Of a stretch of DNA of 64,000 bases, positions 44,291 through 55,904 are shown one piece after another. Numbering within the stretch: position 1 is the stretch's first letter; every line of letters starts with the position of its first letter. Made by a program: the position numbers and the translations under genes. Location of the stretch: positions 10,134,593 through 10,198,592 of the forward strand of contig OZ026531.1 of NCBI GenBank assembly GCA_964019695.1, written 5' to 3'. The stretch comes from Loripinus fragilis (lineage: Eukaryota; Mollusca; Bivalvia; Lucinida; Lucinidae). The notes below the pieces were generated by a model that did no database searches, was not told the DNA's origin, and was given only the letters and a program-made list of their open reading frames with translations.

Positions 44291-44750
44291 GCTTCATATC
44301 TGTTGGTAGACAATTCACATGAAATTCCAGTCTTCATGTCTCCGAAACTTAAGAAAGATCTCGTGAATTTGTAATCTGCGAAAGTCACGATTGGTGTTTT
44401 AGGAAATATTCAGGATTCACTCAGGCTTTAAAATAGAGGACCTTCTTTGAAAGTTTTTATTACAAATCTGCCTTGAAAAGTGCTAGAAAACCAGGTTTTC
44501 TAATCAAACCTTGATTGAAAAACATTTAGTGGAGGATATGCTGTATAAAAAATGGTATTTTGGTGCTGATGGAAAAAAAAGCAATTTGATTTTTATGGTA
44601 TTAATTGATTTTCTTGAATGATTGTTTTTACTGTTAATTATAGCAAAACATTTTCACAATGAAAGTCCATTACAAATTATAAATCAGATATTTAATACAC
44701 AAGATATATCACTTGTAACAATGATAATGGTAAAAAAAAATCAGAAAACA
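44291..44750 (+). other. Intron 10 sequence, no feature
   Basis: AT-rich, no exon recognised. Confidence 0.35.
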
Positions 44751-44754
44751 ATTT

Positions 44755-44992
44755 TAACCCTTAACGCGCTAATTGCACCAAAATGCGTCTGCTTTTCTCG
44801 TCTGCTGAAATGTTTAAGAAGCCTCTAAGGCAAACAGTGTGGACCCAGAGCAGACTGCTCCTATAGGAGCAGTCTGTTCTGGGTCCAGGCTGTTTGCTTC
44901 TATACTTAATTCTTCAGTAATGTTAGGCAATAATTTGCAGCAGACAACATTTTCAGATGCATTTTTCCTTGGTGCTTTAAAGGTTAAGTGCC
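44755..44992. mobile_element. Palindromic MITE (CTCCTATAGGAGCAGTCTG family)
   Basis: GGCAAACAGTGTGGACCCAG, central ACTGCTCCTATAGGAGCAGT and CTGGGTCCAGGCTGTTTGC; outer TCTGCTGAAATGTTTAAG and CAGCAGACAACATTTTCAG. Near-identical copy at 48690-48925. Confidence 0.8.
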
Positions 44993-45149
44993 AAGAAGAT
45001 AAGACATTTATTAGGATTTGTTACACATGTTGTAACATTTTAACACAAAAAATCAAACAAATGTCTTGTTTTGGGACACAAAATAAGTTTCTGATTTTTT
45101 TACCACATTTTAATATTAACACATGTCTTTTTTTGTACTCGATTATTAG

Positions 45150-45344
45150 ATTTTCGATGTCATGAGGTGGCTCAAATCTTGCTTTCAGATAGTGTTGACT
45201 CCCGGAAGCAGAGCCTGGTCCATCCCTCCGCCATTGCTGAGGCCCTTAGACAGTTAGAGACCTTCTATCCACTTGGACCCTTCGAGATGAAACTGTTAGA
45301 GGACAAAAAGATCATGGAAAGGGACCCAATTATAGCCCCTGATG
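45150..45344 (+). CDS. WD40 protein exon 11
   Basis: A 195-nt exon between CGATTATTAG and GTAGATC. Reads DFRCHEVAQILLSDSVDSRK, then HPSAIAEALRQLETFYPLGP and MERDPIIAPD, plus one base. It looks like a small helical domain with conserved-looking hydrophobics. The ORF starting ATGGCTC inside it is only a fragment. Phase fits exons 10 and 12. Confidence 0.8.
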
Positions 45345-45429
45345 GTAGATCTTGTTTTATGTTATTGTTTTTGTTTTGTTTTTGTTTTTTAAGTTAATAA
45401 TCATTGAATATTGTTGAAAAATAGGTTAG

Positions 45430-45690
45430 CTTAACCCTTTGTATTCTGAAGGATTTACCCATACATATTGATACAATAAGTATGGGACTGCCCATTGAAT
45501 ACTTTAAGGGGTCACATGTAGAATTTTCTAAATTATGATGTATTTCTCTCTCTGAAGATTATTTTAATCGTAGCAAAAAGTGCAGACCCTGATGAAATCC
45601 AGCTTTATGTTGCCTTTCATCTGGGTCTTCACTGTTTGTCAAAGTTCTATTTTAGGGGTTTCCAGTATACAAAGGATTAATGTGTTCATT
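45430..45690. mobile_element. Palindromic MITE, family 3
   Basis: AACCCTTTGTATTCTGAAGG, AAAGTGCAGACCCTGATGAA and GGGTCTTCACTGTTTGTC, ending GTATACAAAGGATTAA. Confidence 0.65.
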
Positions 45691-45718
45691 CAGAATTTTG
45701 CTAAAATACATATCGAGC

Positions 45719-45745
45719 AGGGGGGGGGGGGGGGTAGGGGGGGTT
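45719..45745. repeat. G-rich run
   Basis: About 22 G residues with one TA break; likely unstable. Confidence 0.8.
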
Positions 45746-45939
45746 ATCCTAACAGCTGACTGATCTTAAGGAGGTTGCATATGAAAGCTTGATTAAACTT
45801 TAACTTACTGTGTAAGTTTTGTTTAATCTTACAATTTAAACAATGCAAATATGCTAGGCTCCACCCTCTTTGAATAATTATATAAATAAACTTTCTTGTT
45901 GGTACATAGAATGAATAAATTACTTCTCCGGTCCACTAG

Positions 45940-46040
45940 TGGAGGATCAGATATATCATGTTTTCATAAGCACACAGAGTAGACCCTGATCAAGGCAGCT
46001 CTTGCCTAGGTCTGCTCTGTTTGCAAAAGCGTTAAAAGGT
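45940..46040. repeat. Short palindrome (AGAGTAGACCCTGATC)
   Basis: CACACAGAGTAGACCCTGAT and CCTAGGTCTGCTCTGTTTGC pair around CAAGGCAGCTCTTG. Confidence 0.5.
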
Positions 46041-46249
46041 GTCTCTATGAGGTAAAGTATTAAAAAATGTGGGTTTCCATAAACTAACAAATACATGTAT
46101 TATATAGGTGTTTAATGAACCATACCGAATTGGCTTATTGAGCCGAAATTGGGTCAGAGTTGTGTTAGGATTAGACCTCCCCCACCCGCAGTCAAATTCC
46201 CAGACATATGGAAATTTTTGTAACATTAACTTCCTATATTTTTTTACAG

Positions 46250-46344
46250 GTTACATACCAAACTCTGTGATCAGGTCAAAGCTCAAGCCGCCGCAAAGAG
46301 AACCACTTCACAGGAAGCTCGAAAGAAGATGGAAAGTGAAACCG
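46250..46344 (+). CDS. WD40 protein exon 12
   Basis: A 95-nt exon between TTTTTTTACAG and GTAGGTT. One base from exon 11 completes Gly; reads GYIPNSVIRSKLKPPQREPL then HRKLERRWKVKP. Strongly basic. Phase 0 at the end, joining exon 13. Confidence 0.78.
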
Positions 46345-46483
46345 GTAGGTTTTTGATCCAGGCCTAGAGGTTGTAAAAATTCATGCTCAACTGAGCTGAG
46401 CATGAAATTTATCATGCTCATAATTTTGAAAATGCCAACAACTGTTGGCATTTTAACATTTATTAGCATGATAAACACATCTT

Positions 46484-46688
46484 AGGAAGTGCAGTGGCTC
46501 AGTGGTAGAGTGCTTGACTCAAGCCCAAGAGGCCGTGAGTTCAAGCCTCACCGGCGTCACTGCATTGTGGTCCTTGAGCAAGACACATTTATCCTAGCTA
46601 AGTACTGGTTCAACCCAGGAAGACCCGTCCCTGTTTATTGAAAGATTGTTGATGGGACGTTAAGAATCAAATCAAACAAACAAAAAAG
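46484..46688 (+). mobile_element. SINE family A copy
   Basis: Complete head and body; tail AATCAAATCAAACAAACAAA. Confidence 0.85.
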
Positions 46689-46705
46689 CATGATAAAAAC
46701 AACGT

Positions 46706-46892
46706 CTTAGGAAGACCAGTGGCCCAGTGTTAGAGTGCTTGTCTCAAGGGGTTTCGGGTTTGAGTCGCACCGGCATCACATCTTTGTGCAAGATACATTA
46801 AACCTTTGCTTAGTACTGGTTCAACCCAGTAAGACCTGTCCCGACATAACTGAAAAATTGTGGACTGGAACATAAGTATCAAATCAACCAAC
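46706..46892 (+). mobile_element. SINE family A copy, diverged
   Basis: GGCCCAGTGTTAGAGTGCTT, GGGTTTGAGTCGCACCGG, a shortened body and ACTGGAACATAAGTATCAAA. Confidence 0.75.
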
Positions 46893-47289
46893 ATCTGAGA
46901 GTTTGAAGAAAATAAAATTCTTCATATTTTAGCTTATTAGTTTTCATGATGTTTTTCATGATGCAGTTGAAATTTCATGCTCAGTTGAGTTGATCTTGAA
47001 TAAAATTTTATAACCTCGAGGCCAGGCTTAAGGCCTGAAAATGTTTTGTGTTTCATGTTGTCCAATTGTGCCTAGTTTTTTGTCCCCGACCCTCAATTTA
47101 GTTTAATGCCCCGACCCTGAATTTTTTTTAGCATTTTAAGGGCTCATAAAGGGACTTCTTCTTTTGGTTGTAAGATTTATTTCTTTAAATTTGTGAAACC
47201 TTATAAAATACAGTTATTCAAAAGTTTGTTCCCTATATTTTTCCCCATGTAAAATATTGAACCTTAGATAATTTTACGCGACTTTTCAG

Positions 47290-47355
47290 GTGCCAAAGTC
47301 CAAACCAGAACATATGCCACCAGGGTGGGAGATAGGTGTGAAGGAACCAACACCT
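47290..47355 (+). CDS. WD40 protein exon 13
   Basis: A 66-nt, 22-codon exon between CTTTTCAG and GTGAGTA. Reads VPKSKPEHMPPGWEIGVKEP then TP. Proline-rich linker, phase 0 on both sides. Confidence 0.75.
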
Positions 47356-47367
47356 GTGAGTATTTAT

Positions 47368-47590
47368 TTAACCTTTACTCCATATGCTATTTTTAGATCA
47401 TGACATCATTTTCTATTTTAAGAAACATTGGAAAAAATCAAGAAACAATTTAAGTTTTGAATACTTTTGGAAATATTATGGAAAATGGAGCATTTGCTCC
47501 AAAAGAGCAAATACTCCATTTTTCATAATATTTTCAAATACATGATATTTCAAAGGCGTCAAAAGGCGTTATTATGGATTTAAGGGTTAA
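47368..47590 (+). mobile_element. Palindromic MITE, family 9 (12 bp after exon 13 donor)
   Basis: TTTAGATCATGACATCATTT and inverted TATTATGGAAAATGGAGCAT / ATACTCCATTTTTCATAATA. A reverse copy lies at 15990. Confidence 0.65.
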
Positions 47591-48237
47591 GTATTGTCTA
47601 CCAACAAGTTTTCATGGTAAAAACAGCAACATAACCACTGCCTTAGAACGGACAGCAACCAAAGCCACTGGGGGTCTTAAATGTATTTTACTGGTACTTA
47701 ATCTTTGCCCTAGATTCTGCTGTTGTTGAAGCACAAACAATTGAGGATTCCTCGCATAGAGGATTCCTAACTATTGCAATGTATCATCAAAGAGAAACAA
47801 TCTAATCAAATTAGCACACTATGATGAAACAAAGAAAAGGGCACACAACTCCCAGATAGTCAGAGCTAAAGAAAACCTCAAGTTGAGCCACACCGGGCCC
47901 AACTACAGCTAAGCATCAGGCACCAACCCACCGATTAAAGCTTTTTGAGTCAGAGCCGTCATTGAGTCTGAGGCCTGACCCACCGTCGTGCAATTAAAGA
48001 GACAACCTTAGCTATAAACTGTGATTGGGTTTACAACCAGACATGCAGACTGTGGCATGATTGCCAAGTTTTATCCAACTTTTTGCTTAAAGTCAAAATG
48101 AGTATAGATATATTTGGTACTGGAAAGTGTAAAGCTACTTTTGGTTTTAAGTATAATTTGAATTATCCTGAAAATTACAAATAATAGCATTGAAAGGGCA
48201 TCAAACATTATCAACTCCATTTATTTCTTGTTAAAAG
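47591..48237 (+). other. Intron 13 sequence, no feature
   Basis: AT-rich. Around 47860-48020 lies AACCTCAAGTTGAGCCACAC and other repeat-like words of unknown family. Confidence 0.35.
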
Positions 48238-48585
48238 CCACCGAGATTTGTGGTCCTGAAATGGGATGACAGCCCTTCCCCAGAACACATGAGAAGCGTA
48301 AAGAGTGTGTTATCATCCATCTCGTCGGTGTCACTCAAAACACCGCCACCACCGTCGCCACCAAAACTTCTGAAATCCTTAATACGAGAGTGCCATGCCA
48401 AACCCACAAAGCATGACCAGAAAACATCAACCGGTTCTCAGGAAGCGCTCTCGAGAGCTTCGGGTAATAACTCACGAGCCAATACTCAGCTCTCAAAATC
48501 GTCTACATTGACTATGACACCGTTTGTTGAGAATAAAGCATCAGAGCCAACGAAGAAGGTATCCCTTTGGCGTGACTTGGTGTGA
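48238..48585 (+). CDS. WD40 protein exon 14 (possible terminal exon)
   Basis: After acceptor TTAAAAG it reads PPRFVVLKWDDSPSPEHMRS, then SISSVSLKTPPPPSPPKLLK, a serine, threonine and proline-rich stretch. Two ends are possible. Reading through gives a stop TGA at 48583-48585 after SLWRDLV, a proper C-terminus. A donor AAG|GTATCC after 48558 in phase 0 would join exon 15 in frame. Both could exist as alternative transcripts. Confidence 0.78.
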   Translation, partial: PPRFVVLKWDDSPSPEHMRSVKSVLSSISSVSLKTPPPPSPPKLLKSLIRECHAKPTKHDQKTSTGSQEALSRASGNNSRANTQLSKSSTLTMTPFVENKASEPTKKVSLWRDLV

Positions 48586-48689
48586 TGTGGTCGACTAACT
48601 TCTAGCTTGCTAACTACTTTACTTACAGAAATTATTTTGCGCTGGATTTTATTTTAATATTGTGCAGAATAAGTACATGTTAATCCTTA

Positions 48690-48925
48690 ATGCGCCAATC
48701 TTAACAAAAGTCATCTGCTTTTCTCCTCTGCTGAAATGTTTAAGAAGCCTCTATGCCAAACAGTGTGGACCCAGATCAGACTGCTCCTATAGGAGCAGTA
48801 TGTTCTGGGTCCACGCTGTTTGCCTCTATACTTAATTCGTCAGTAATGCTTGGCAATTATTTGCAGCAGACGACTTCAGCAGACGACATTTTCAGATGCA
48901 TTTTTTGCCGCTTTAAGGGTTAAGC
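48690..48925. mobile_element. Palindromic MITE (CTCCTATAGGAGCAGTCTG family)
   Basis: Near-identical to the element at 44755-44992: CCAAACAGTGTGGACCCAGA, ACTGCTCCTATAGGAGCAGT and GGGTCCACGCTGTTTGCC. Confidence 0.8.
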
Positions 48926-49442
48926 TGGATTTTATTTTAATATTTTGCAGAATACGTACATGTTAATAATTAATTTACGTCAAATTAATCTACTACAGGG
49001 TTTGCACACGCCTGAAAATTACTAGAAAATGGCTTTCTTGAAATATCCTTGAAAATAATAAATCTGTATTAAATAGTACTAGAAAACTAAACTGTGGCCT
49101 TCAAATGTTACAGTACTTAAAATTTTACATTGTTAATGGGAACAAAAATCAGTCTAAAATTGTTTTGGTTTTATTTGGTGCATCATCTGCTGCGTCAAAT
49201 AAAGGCAAAGCACTATTAATACTATTTTTTTAACATTATCTCAAGTTTCCTTGCATTTGAGTAGTTGATTACCCAATAAAGTGTAAATCAGTATCTTAAT
49301 ACACTATAGTCATTGAAAACTGTAATTGAAGTTCTCAGTTAACTTGTCCTTGAAAAGTGCTTGAATTTTACATAGTTTTGCCTGTGTGAACCCTGTACTA
49401 CTGTAAGTGTGACAAACATAACAATCAAGATATTCTATTTTA
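48926..49442 (+). other. Intron 14 sequence, no feature
   Basis: AT-rich intronic sequence before the TTAA element. An ACTGTTTGC-like word is absent; nothing coding seen. Confidence 0.35.
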
Positions 49443-50040
49443 TTAAGAGCAATTCTCTGTAACCACCAAAAAATCTAAATAGGGGTCCGGCACGCATAGT
49501 CACAGATTAACTTGATTTTTTTTGTATGTTGTACATATAACCCAAAACCACCAAAAATAAAGTCATTTTTTATTTGTTACCCTTGGTTGCTATGGAAACC
49601 ATGATTGTTCATTTTGGGCAAATTTCGTAGATTCTGTATTTTGAAATTATGAAAAAAACACTAATTTGAAAGTGTTTGCAGTTATTCAAAAAACATTCTG
49701 TAACCAAATGGTTTAGGCCAAACCACAATATTGTATCAACTCTAACTCTTGATATATGTAGTTTGGTTCCATCATGCACGTGCTGGTTGCAGTAGGGTCC
49801 AAAAGTATACCAAAATTGGCATAATTCCAAAATGTGAAAAAATGGTTTTTTGGCAATTTTTAGGGGTATTTTTCAAAAAAACGCAGCAATACTGGTATTC
49901 AACTTCAATAGATTCTGACAATCCAACCTTAGGTCATAAAATAATTGCAATAAAATCTATGGGAGTATTTGAAGTTTTTTTGGCAATTCTGGTTAAATTG
50001 GACCAACAAATTGATTTCTCTAAATAAAGCTGTTTTGTAC

Positions 50041-50760
50041 ATGTGACTTAACTGATATGATTTTGGCAATTTAAGACAATGAAAATTGTGTTATGTGTTA
50101 CAAAACTATTTTATTTCATTAAAAGTTATTCATTCTATCATTAATCATCAGTTACTGCCTGGAAATATGCGAAAAAGGTCTTTTTGTCCTAATGATCATA
50201 CAGTACCAGTTTTTGGAATTTTGGATAATGTGCATTTTTAGGCCAAATTAAGATAAGATAACCATTGGTTTTAGTAGGGATTTACTTTATCATGTCAGAA
50301 TTCATCAGTAAAATAGAAATTGCTGTAAAATTTTAAGAAAATAGCAATAATTGTACAAATAATCAGACGGTACCAAATAACGGAAAATTGAATTTTTAAG
50401 CAGCTTTATGCGGAATGAAGTTATTTAGAAAAGATAAGTTTGTGTACAAATGATTTATTCTATCAGATCTCATCATAATACAATTTTTATCTGTGTAAAA
50501 TCAAAAAAATGCAATTACCGCTCTAATAATCAAGCGGTACTAGTTTTCGGAATATTGACCTTTTGAGCAATTTCAGGAGGAAAAAGTGATTTCATTCACT
50601 TTTAATTGCAAGAAAATTATTTATATTTTTTTTAAACAAAAGGCAGCCATTAAATAATCCTTGCCAGCAAATGTCCAGAAAAAATAAATAATATTGTTCC
50701 AATTATCAATTAGAACCAGTTTTCCAAATGTTGACATTTTAAGCATTTTCATGAGGAACG
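50041..50760 (+). repeat. ~180-bp diverged tandem repeat inside TTAA element
   Basis: Four units share TCATACAGTACCAGTTTTTG-type words (AATCAGACGGTACCAAATAA, AATCAAGCGGTACTAGTTTT, ATTAGAACCAGTTTTCC). Part of the element's body. Confidence 0.6.
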
Positions 50761-50789
50761 GGATATATGATTGTAATCTACTGATTATA

Positions 50790-51370
50790 AAGTCTCCCAA
50801 ACCACCCCAATGCCCGTGGGACATCACTATCAGTGACATTGAATGTATCTTATCATCAGAAACATCACTATATAGATTTAGGAATGAAAATCTAAACAAT
50901 TTCCCAGATATTAAGCCTTTAATGAAGTAAATGGGGTGGAGAATTGCTGAGCATGCCCTGGAGGGACTTTTCAGTAAGTGCTTATGAATACTTTCTTCTC
51001 ATAAGAAACATGAAAATTAATGGTTTATGGGTAGTGATCTGAGCAGTTCCAAGATAGTAAGCCTTTTATGAAGTAAATGAGGTGGGCCATGTGTTGGCAC
51101 ACCCGGGGGTCTCACCCCGGTCTCACGGGTCATTATAACTGAATGCTTGGTATCATAAGAAATATGAATAATAATGGCATGCCCTGGAGGGACTTCTCAG
51201 AAAGTGCTTTTGAATGCCTCAACAGTGGGTACACCTGGGGGACTTCCTGATCAATATTACTGGATACTTTGTGTCACAAGATATATGAGTATATATGGTT
51301 CAGGGGTGAAAATCTGAATGGTTTCTGAGATATAAGGACTTTTAAAAAATAGTTGGACCTGGGCATGCCT
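50790..51370 (+). repeat. ~150-bp diverged tandem repeat inside TTAA element
   Basis: Units share TTAAGCCTTTAATGAAGTAA, GCATGCCCTGGAGGGACTTT and CATAAGAAA.ATGA. No coding frame. Confidence 0.6.
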
Positions 51371-52325
51371 TCTGGTCAGCCCTTGAGCCCAGGTTTTCAT
51401 ATTTCAAATTTCTTTAAAAAAAATCTATATATCAAAATTTATCATATAAAAAAACAAAACAACCCCTTGAATGGTTGCAATTGGTGAGAAATAGTCGGGA
51501 CAAATTTTGGCAGTTTGTTCTACACTTTTCCCTTTATGCCACATTATAATCAGAAAAAATGTTTTGACCTTTTTGACAGGGTTGAGGGTGAGTTAAGGAA
51601 GGAAATACATGTACCTTGGCTCTTTACTCTCTTATATGTGGTATTTTCTTGTGTTTTGGTCTCTTTCCCTTATGATGTCCTGGGCTCGATTGTAATTATT
51701 CCTGTTCTTTGCCTCCATTCTTACTTTATAGTCCACAAAATTGCATCTAAGTCAGTATATTGATTCTATGCTAGAATGATACATGTACATTTATGTGTGG
51801 TAAATAGCTTCTCAAGTCTTGTTTAGTTCATGTACTTGTAATTTCTTGATATTTTTGATGGATTAGTCTTTTTTTTTTTTGAAAGCTTAAATGTTAGAGG
51901 TCCAAATTCACCAATTTACTTTTTTTGTCTACTGGTCAGGCTTTATGGGACTGTTGAACTTTGAGTATGAATGCCGGAATGGAAACATAGATAAACAAAA
52001 GATGAGATGCCATAAAAATACAACATCTCATCTGATAAAACAATATGAGAAAAATTCATTAAATATAGCATTTCATATACATATGTATATAGGGGTATTT
52101 CTACCCTATGATCCCTAAAAATATAAATGATGCATCAATTTAGTCTATTTTGGTTCAAACTTGATTGGAGATCTTATCCATCAAGAAAGGATATATAAAA
52201 ATGGCTAAAATTTATATGTAATTTTTTTGCCCCAAACCTACATGTACTTTCCCTTGTTAAACATCCATTTTAAGAACTTTTTCTCAAACTCCATCAAAAG
52301 AATATGCTCTTACTCTATTCAACAA
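51371..52325 (+). other. Body of TTAA element, no gene
   Basis: The open frames at 51515 and 51891 show no transposase or other domain. 51600-51735 resembles the insertion in MITE 4 copy c. Confidence 0.35.
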
Positions 52326-52329
52326 TTTG

Positions 52330-52490
52330 AACATAGAGGCAGGCCTCCAGATGAGCATGTACTGGAATAATATTTTTCTTACTTCTCATCCACAATATAT
52401 GTAGTGGGTACTCAAAAGAACCATCTCAATGAAATGGTTCTTTTGCACATCCAAAACACCTGCTTAAATTCATGCATTGTAGCAGAAGCA
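52330..52490. mobile_element. Palindromic MITE, family 1, nested in TTAA element
   Basis: TCTTACTTCTCATCCACAAT, GGTACTCAAAAGAACCATCT and AAATGGTTCTTTTGCACATC. Confidence 0.65.
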
Positions 52491-52750
52491 TGATCTTTTT
52501 CATTCAGCAGGTCTAAAATAAATACAATGTATTTTCAATTGTCAGAAGGGATGGGGATTCTTTCACACAGGTGAATGGTTGTTACATATGGTGGGGGTGG
52601 GGCTTAGTTTGTTTGGAAAGAGTACCTTTCTGTAAATGAGACTGATCAGAGCAACTAAGCCTTTGATTAAACTAAAACATAGGGGCCTACTCACCACCTA
52701 TTCCAGTCTTTTCTGGTTATTATTACATGCACCATATTTCTAGCAGTCAA

Positions 52751-54744
52751 CAGGTTGGGGAAAAGCCTAAAAGCCACTATTATAGTTTCTTTCAGCTATA
52801 ATAGCTTCAAATAGCTAGCGAATTGGTCACTGGAAGACATGTTTTTCGGAAATACTTTTAAATCGCTTCGAGTCGCACCTTCTCCTTTTTACACCACACA
52901 CGAAAACATGTGACTAATGTCCGCTGTATCTTACTTTCTTCCAGCACCCTCCTGATTTTTGTGTAGAAAACACTGTTTTTGGCGTTTTTATCCAAAAGAC
53001 GATCAATAACGATAAAAGATACCGATAGAATGCTTTTTTTGTAAAAATTCTTGAAGAATTTCAATCAACTGCTGTTTCTATTCACCATTGCAATCCCAGG
53101 ATGCAGCATTTCAGCCTGGTTTCCCGCATGCAGCTTCTTTCAGGATCATTTAGGATAAAGTATGGTAGGTAATGCGTACCATAATATGAAATCAAAAATA
53201 TTATTGATAAATTTATTTGCCAGTGTCCTGGATAGAGAGCACATTTCACTGACGTTTTACTTATACATGTATAGAATTTAGCGCATATGCAGCTCACATA
53301 ATCCATGCAGACATGTCTGTCATTTCCTGCATTATTCGAGCAATTTGCTTGATTGTCACAAGCTATGACAACAATAAATGACCACTGCAAAAGTGCCTTT
53401 ATACTAAGGCTTTTTGGAGATAGAAGGCAGACTTAAGCAGTTCTGCTTCTAAGATGCCAACTGTTCTGGGGTGGAGGGGCGGCAGTGCAGTTCTCAGCGT
53501 TCGTCCATGAAATCCCCTGTGCATTGCGGAAACCCCAAAGATGACAGGCAAACCATTGACACATGTATACCAATTGTTCATGCACTTTTTTTTCCTCACT
53601 AATCGACATTCTCTCAGGCGGGATTTTCTTTTTCGGTAATAATTGCTGAAACAAAAAGTGTCTAAATCTCTTGTATTTTTGATTGGGGTTAGGGGGTCCT
53701 CTTTTTTTATATATATCTTCTTCTTCCCTGTTCGCACCCCTGAATTTTTATAGCGACTTTTATAGCTTGATTACTGGGTTGATATGTGCATGAGTTCTTT
53801 GAAATACAGACATCATACTGATGGATAAAAACGATATAATTATGCTCATCATTGGGCAGCTGAATAAACATGCGCGGTCCAGGAAGTTGCGTCAGAGGGG
53901 GTCCAACTTTGACGGGTTTTTTTGTTTTTTGTTTTTAGTTTAATGAGGGGAGGAAGGATCCAAATACCACTATTAATGGGCCATCAATGGCCCGCCAGCG
54001 AAACGCCATTCCGATGAGAGCCCAACATTGAATGCTGGATTGGTAGCTTTGTGGTTTTAAGGTGTTCCGGGCCAGTATTGCTAAGAAAAGTTTTAAAGAA
54101 ACCATATATTTTTGTACTTTTTCAGGGGGGGGTCCGGACCCCCCCACCCCTCTGGATCCGCACATGAATAAATACAAATTGTGTAAACACCGTGCCAACT
54201 TAGGCATCAAAATTCATTTCATAACCACACTAACTCAATCAAACAAAGAAGACGTTGAAATATACAATACTGACCGTAAGGATAACATTATAATCAAATT
54301 CCGATTGCCTATCAAGGTACATATTATCCACCATACTTTACCCAATGGATTCTGAAAGTAGCTGCAGGCGGGAAACCAGACTTAAATTACTGCTTCTGGG
54401 ATAGCAATGGTGGAACTGAACATCGAACGTTTGATATTCTTCAAGAAAATTGAAGAAATAAACATTTAATCTGCTTCTTTTATCAAAATCATCAGTCTAT
54501 TGAATGAAAACGGCAAAAATAGTGTTTTCTACCCCAAAACCGGGAGGTAGCTTAGAGAATAAAAGATACAGTGGACATTAGTCTTATGTTTTCGTGTGTG
54601 TTGTAAAAAGGAGGAGGTGCGACTCGACGCGATTTAAAAGTATTTCCGAAAAACATGTCTTCCAGTGACCAATTCGCTAGCTATTTGAAGCTATTATAGC
54701 TGAAAGAAACTATAATAGTGGCTTTTAGGCTTTTCCCCAACCTG
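52751..54744. mobile_element. 2-kb foldback element, ~390-bp arms, 5-bp TSD
   Basis: Ends CAGGTTGGGGAAAAGCC and GGCTTTTCCCCAACCTG, with long arms (52751-53145, 54352-54744). The direct repeat GTCAA flanks it (52746-52750, 54745-54749). Both arms contain GCTATAATAGCTTCAAATAG and TCGAGTCGCACCTTCTCC or their complements. CAG terminus and 5-bp duplication again fit a hAT subgroup. Inside the loop lies the 53869-54166 element. Confidence 0.82.
53869..54166. mobile_element. Inverted-repeat element with GCGCGGTCC ends, 6-bp TSD
   Basis: CATGCGCGGTCCAG at the left and CTGGATCCGCACATG at the right; AATAAA flanks both sides (53863-53868, 54167-54172). A relative of 34453-34739, inserted in the loop of the foldback element. 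Confidence 0.75.
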
Positions 54745-54749
54745 GTCAA

Positions 54750-55840
54750 GTCTTTTTGGAAGATGAAGCAAGGTTCCCAGAGCCATTACCCGGAGCAGAA
54801 ACACACAAACAGTCCTTTTTCACATTGCAGATTATTTAATTTGAAAGTATGTTGTTTTAAAAGGAAAAGAGTTAACTCACAATTGGCAGTAAACTGGTAT
54901 TTCCATAAGAAATCCGATCAAATGTAGATGCTTTTCTAAAAATCAAAACTTGTAAAGTGTAAAAATCGATTTGACTGATATTATCCGTTTAAAACTGATC
55001 CTCAGCAAGTAGAAACTTTGATTTAACAATCAAAAATTTCAACTCATAGCCATCATCGGAACAAAAACATATATGAGAAGAGATATCAACCTGTAAAAGT
55101 CTTGTTTCTTTCTCAACGTGTTTGTAATTTACATGGCTAAATGCCCCTTTATTTGAAGAGCTACAAAGGGGAAGTAATTTTGACTGTTGTGTTGTTGCTA
55201 GGCTGTCCCTCCCTTTAAGGTCCCCAGGGTGTCTCCAGTGTCGTTCAATGCTGTTTTCATGCTTTTACACCAGTCTTTACTGCTGATTAACCGTAATCAT
55301 GCACAAAATAGCTTAATTTTTCTACAAATTATAAAGTTAAGGCATAAAATGCATACCTCTGAGAGCAATAATTTAGGACAAAATTAAAATTCTGATTTCT
55401 TTGCAGTATTAAAAGTTCCCATGAATTTTATTTCACAATTTAACTTTTCAAAGTGTCCTTAATCTAATAATATATGCAGTAACACACAGAACTGCTGCGA
55501 TTTTGAATAGTTTGTTATCAAATCTGACCCCCAAACTCGTTTTTTTCATCAAAAATCCAAATACTTTTGGAAATAAAATATATCTAAGATGCGCCCATCT
55601 CTAAACTTTTTTTAAAATCACAAAGCTTAACCTATCTACTTTGAAACATAAACATAAAATTACTGATAACTTTTAGCTTAATTCAATGAACAAGGAAAAG
55701 AAAATGAGGGTATGCATTTTCATGAAAGTGCCATTTTTCGGAACTTCTCAGTCTGTTACCATGGAAACGGTTGCACTTTTTGAAAAACTAAACAAAGTTT
55801 ATTATTAAAGTTGATGCATCTGTACTTGAATATAACGTTT
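54750..55840 (+). other. Right part of TTAA element, no gene
   Basis: AT-rich, ending in the right arm. No coding frame longer than 70 codons. Confidence 0.35.
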
Positions 55841-55904
55841 TTATCAAAATCCCTGACTATGCGTGGCCAAAATATTTTGGTGGTTACAGAGAATTGCTCT
55901 TAAT

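Larger units (their letters stand above)
46379..47040. mobile_element. Palindromic MITE, family 6, split by two SINEs
   Basis: Left half ATGCTCAACTGAGCTGAGCA and central AACAACTGTTGGCATTTTAA; right half ends CATGCTCAGTTGAGTTGATC. Two SINE A copies sit inside (46484-46688, 46706-46892). Confidence 0.7.
49447..55899. mobile_element. 6.45-kb element with TTAA target duplication and ~27-bp TIRs
   Basis: Left end GAGCAATTCTCTGTAACCAC and right end, its exact complement over about 27 bases (CACCAAAA continues), are flanked by TTAA (49443-49446 and 55900-55903). Farther in, both arms share CACGCATAGTC and GTTACC.TGG..TGCT/GGAAACC words. No transposase frame was found. The TTAA duplication fits piggyBac, Kolobok or Sola3-type elements; the terminus does not start CC as piggyBac usually does. 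It encloses a family-1 MITE and two further nested elements. Confidence 0.8.

Noticed and set aside
49609..54927. Several 60-110-codon frames in the TTAA element
   Set aside because: No transposase motif; they cross nested repeat borders.
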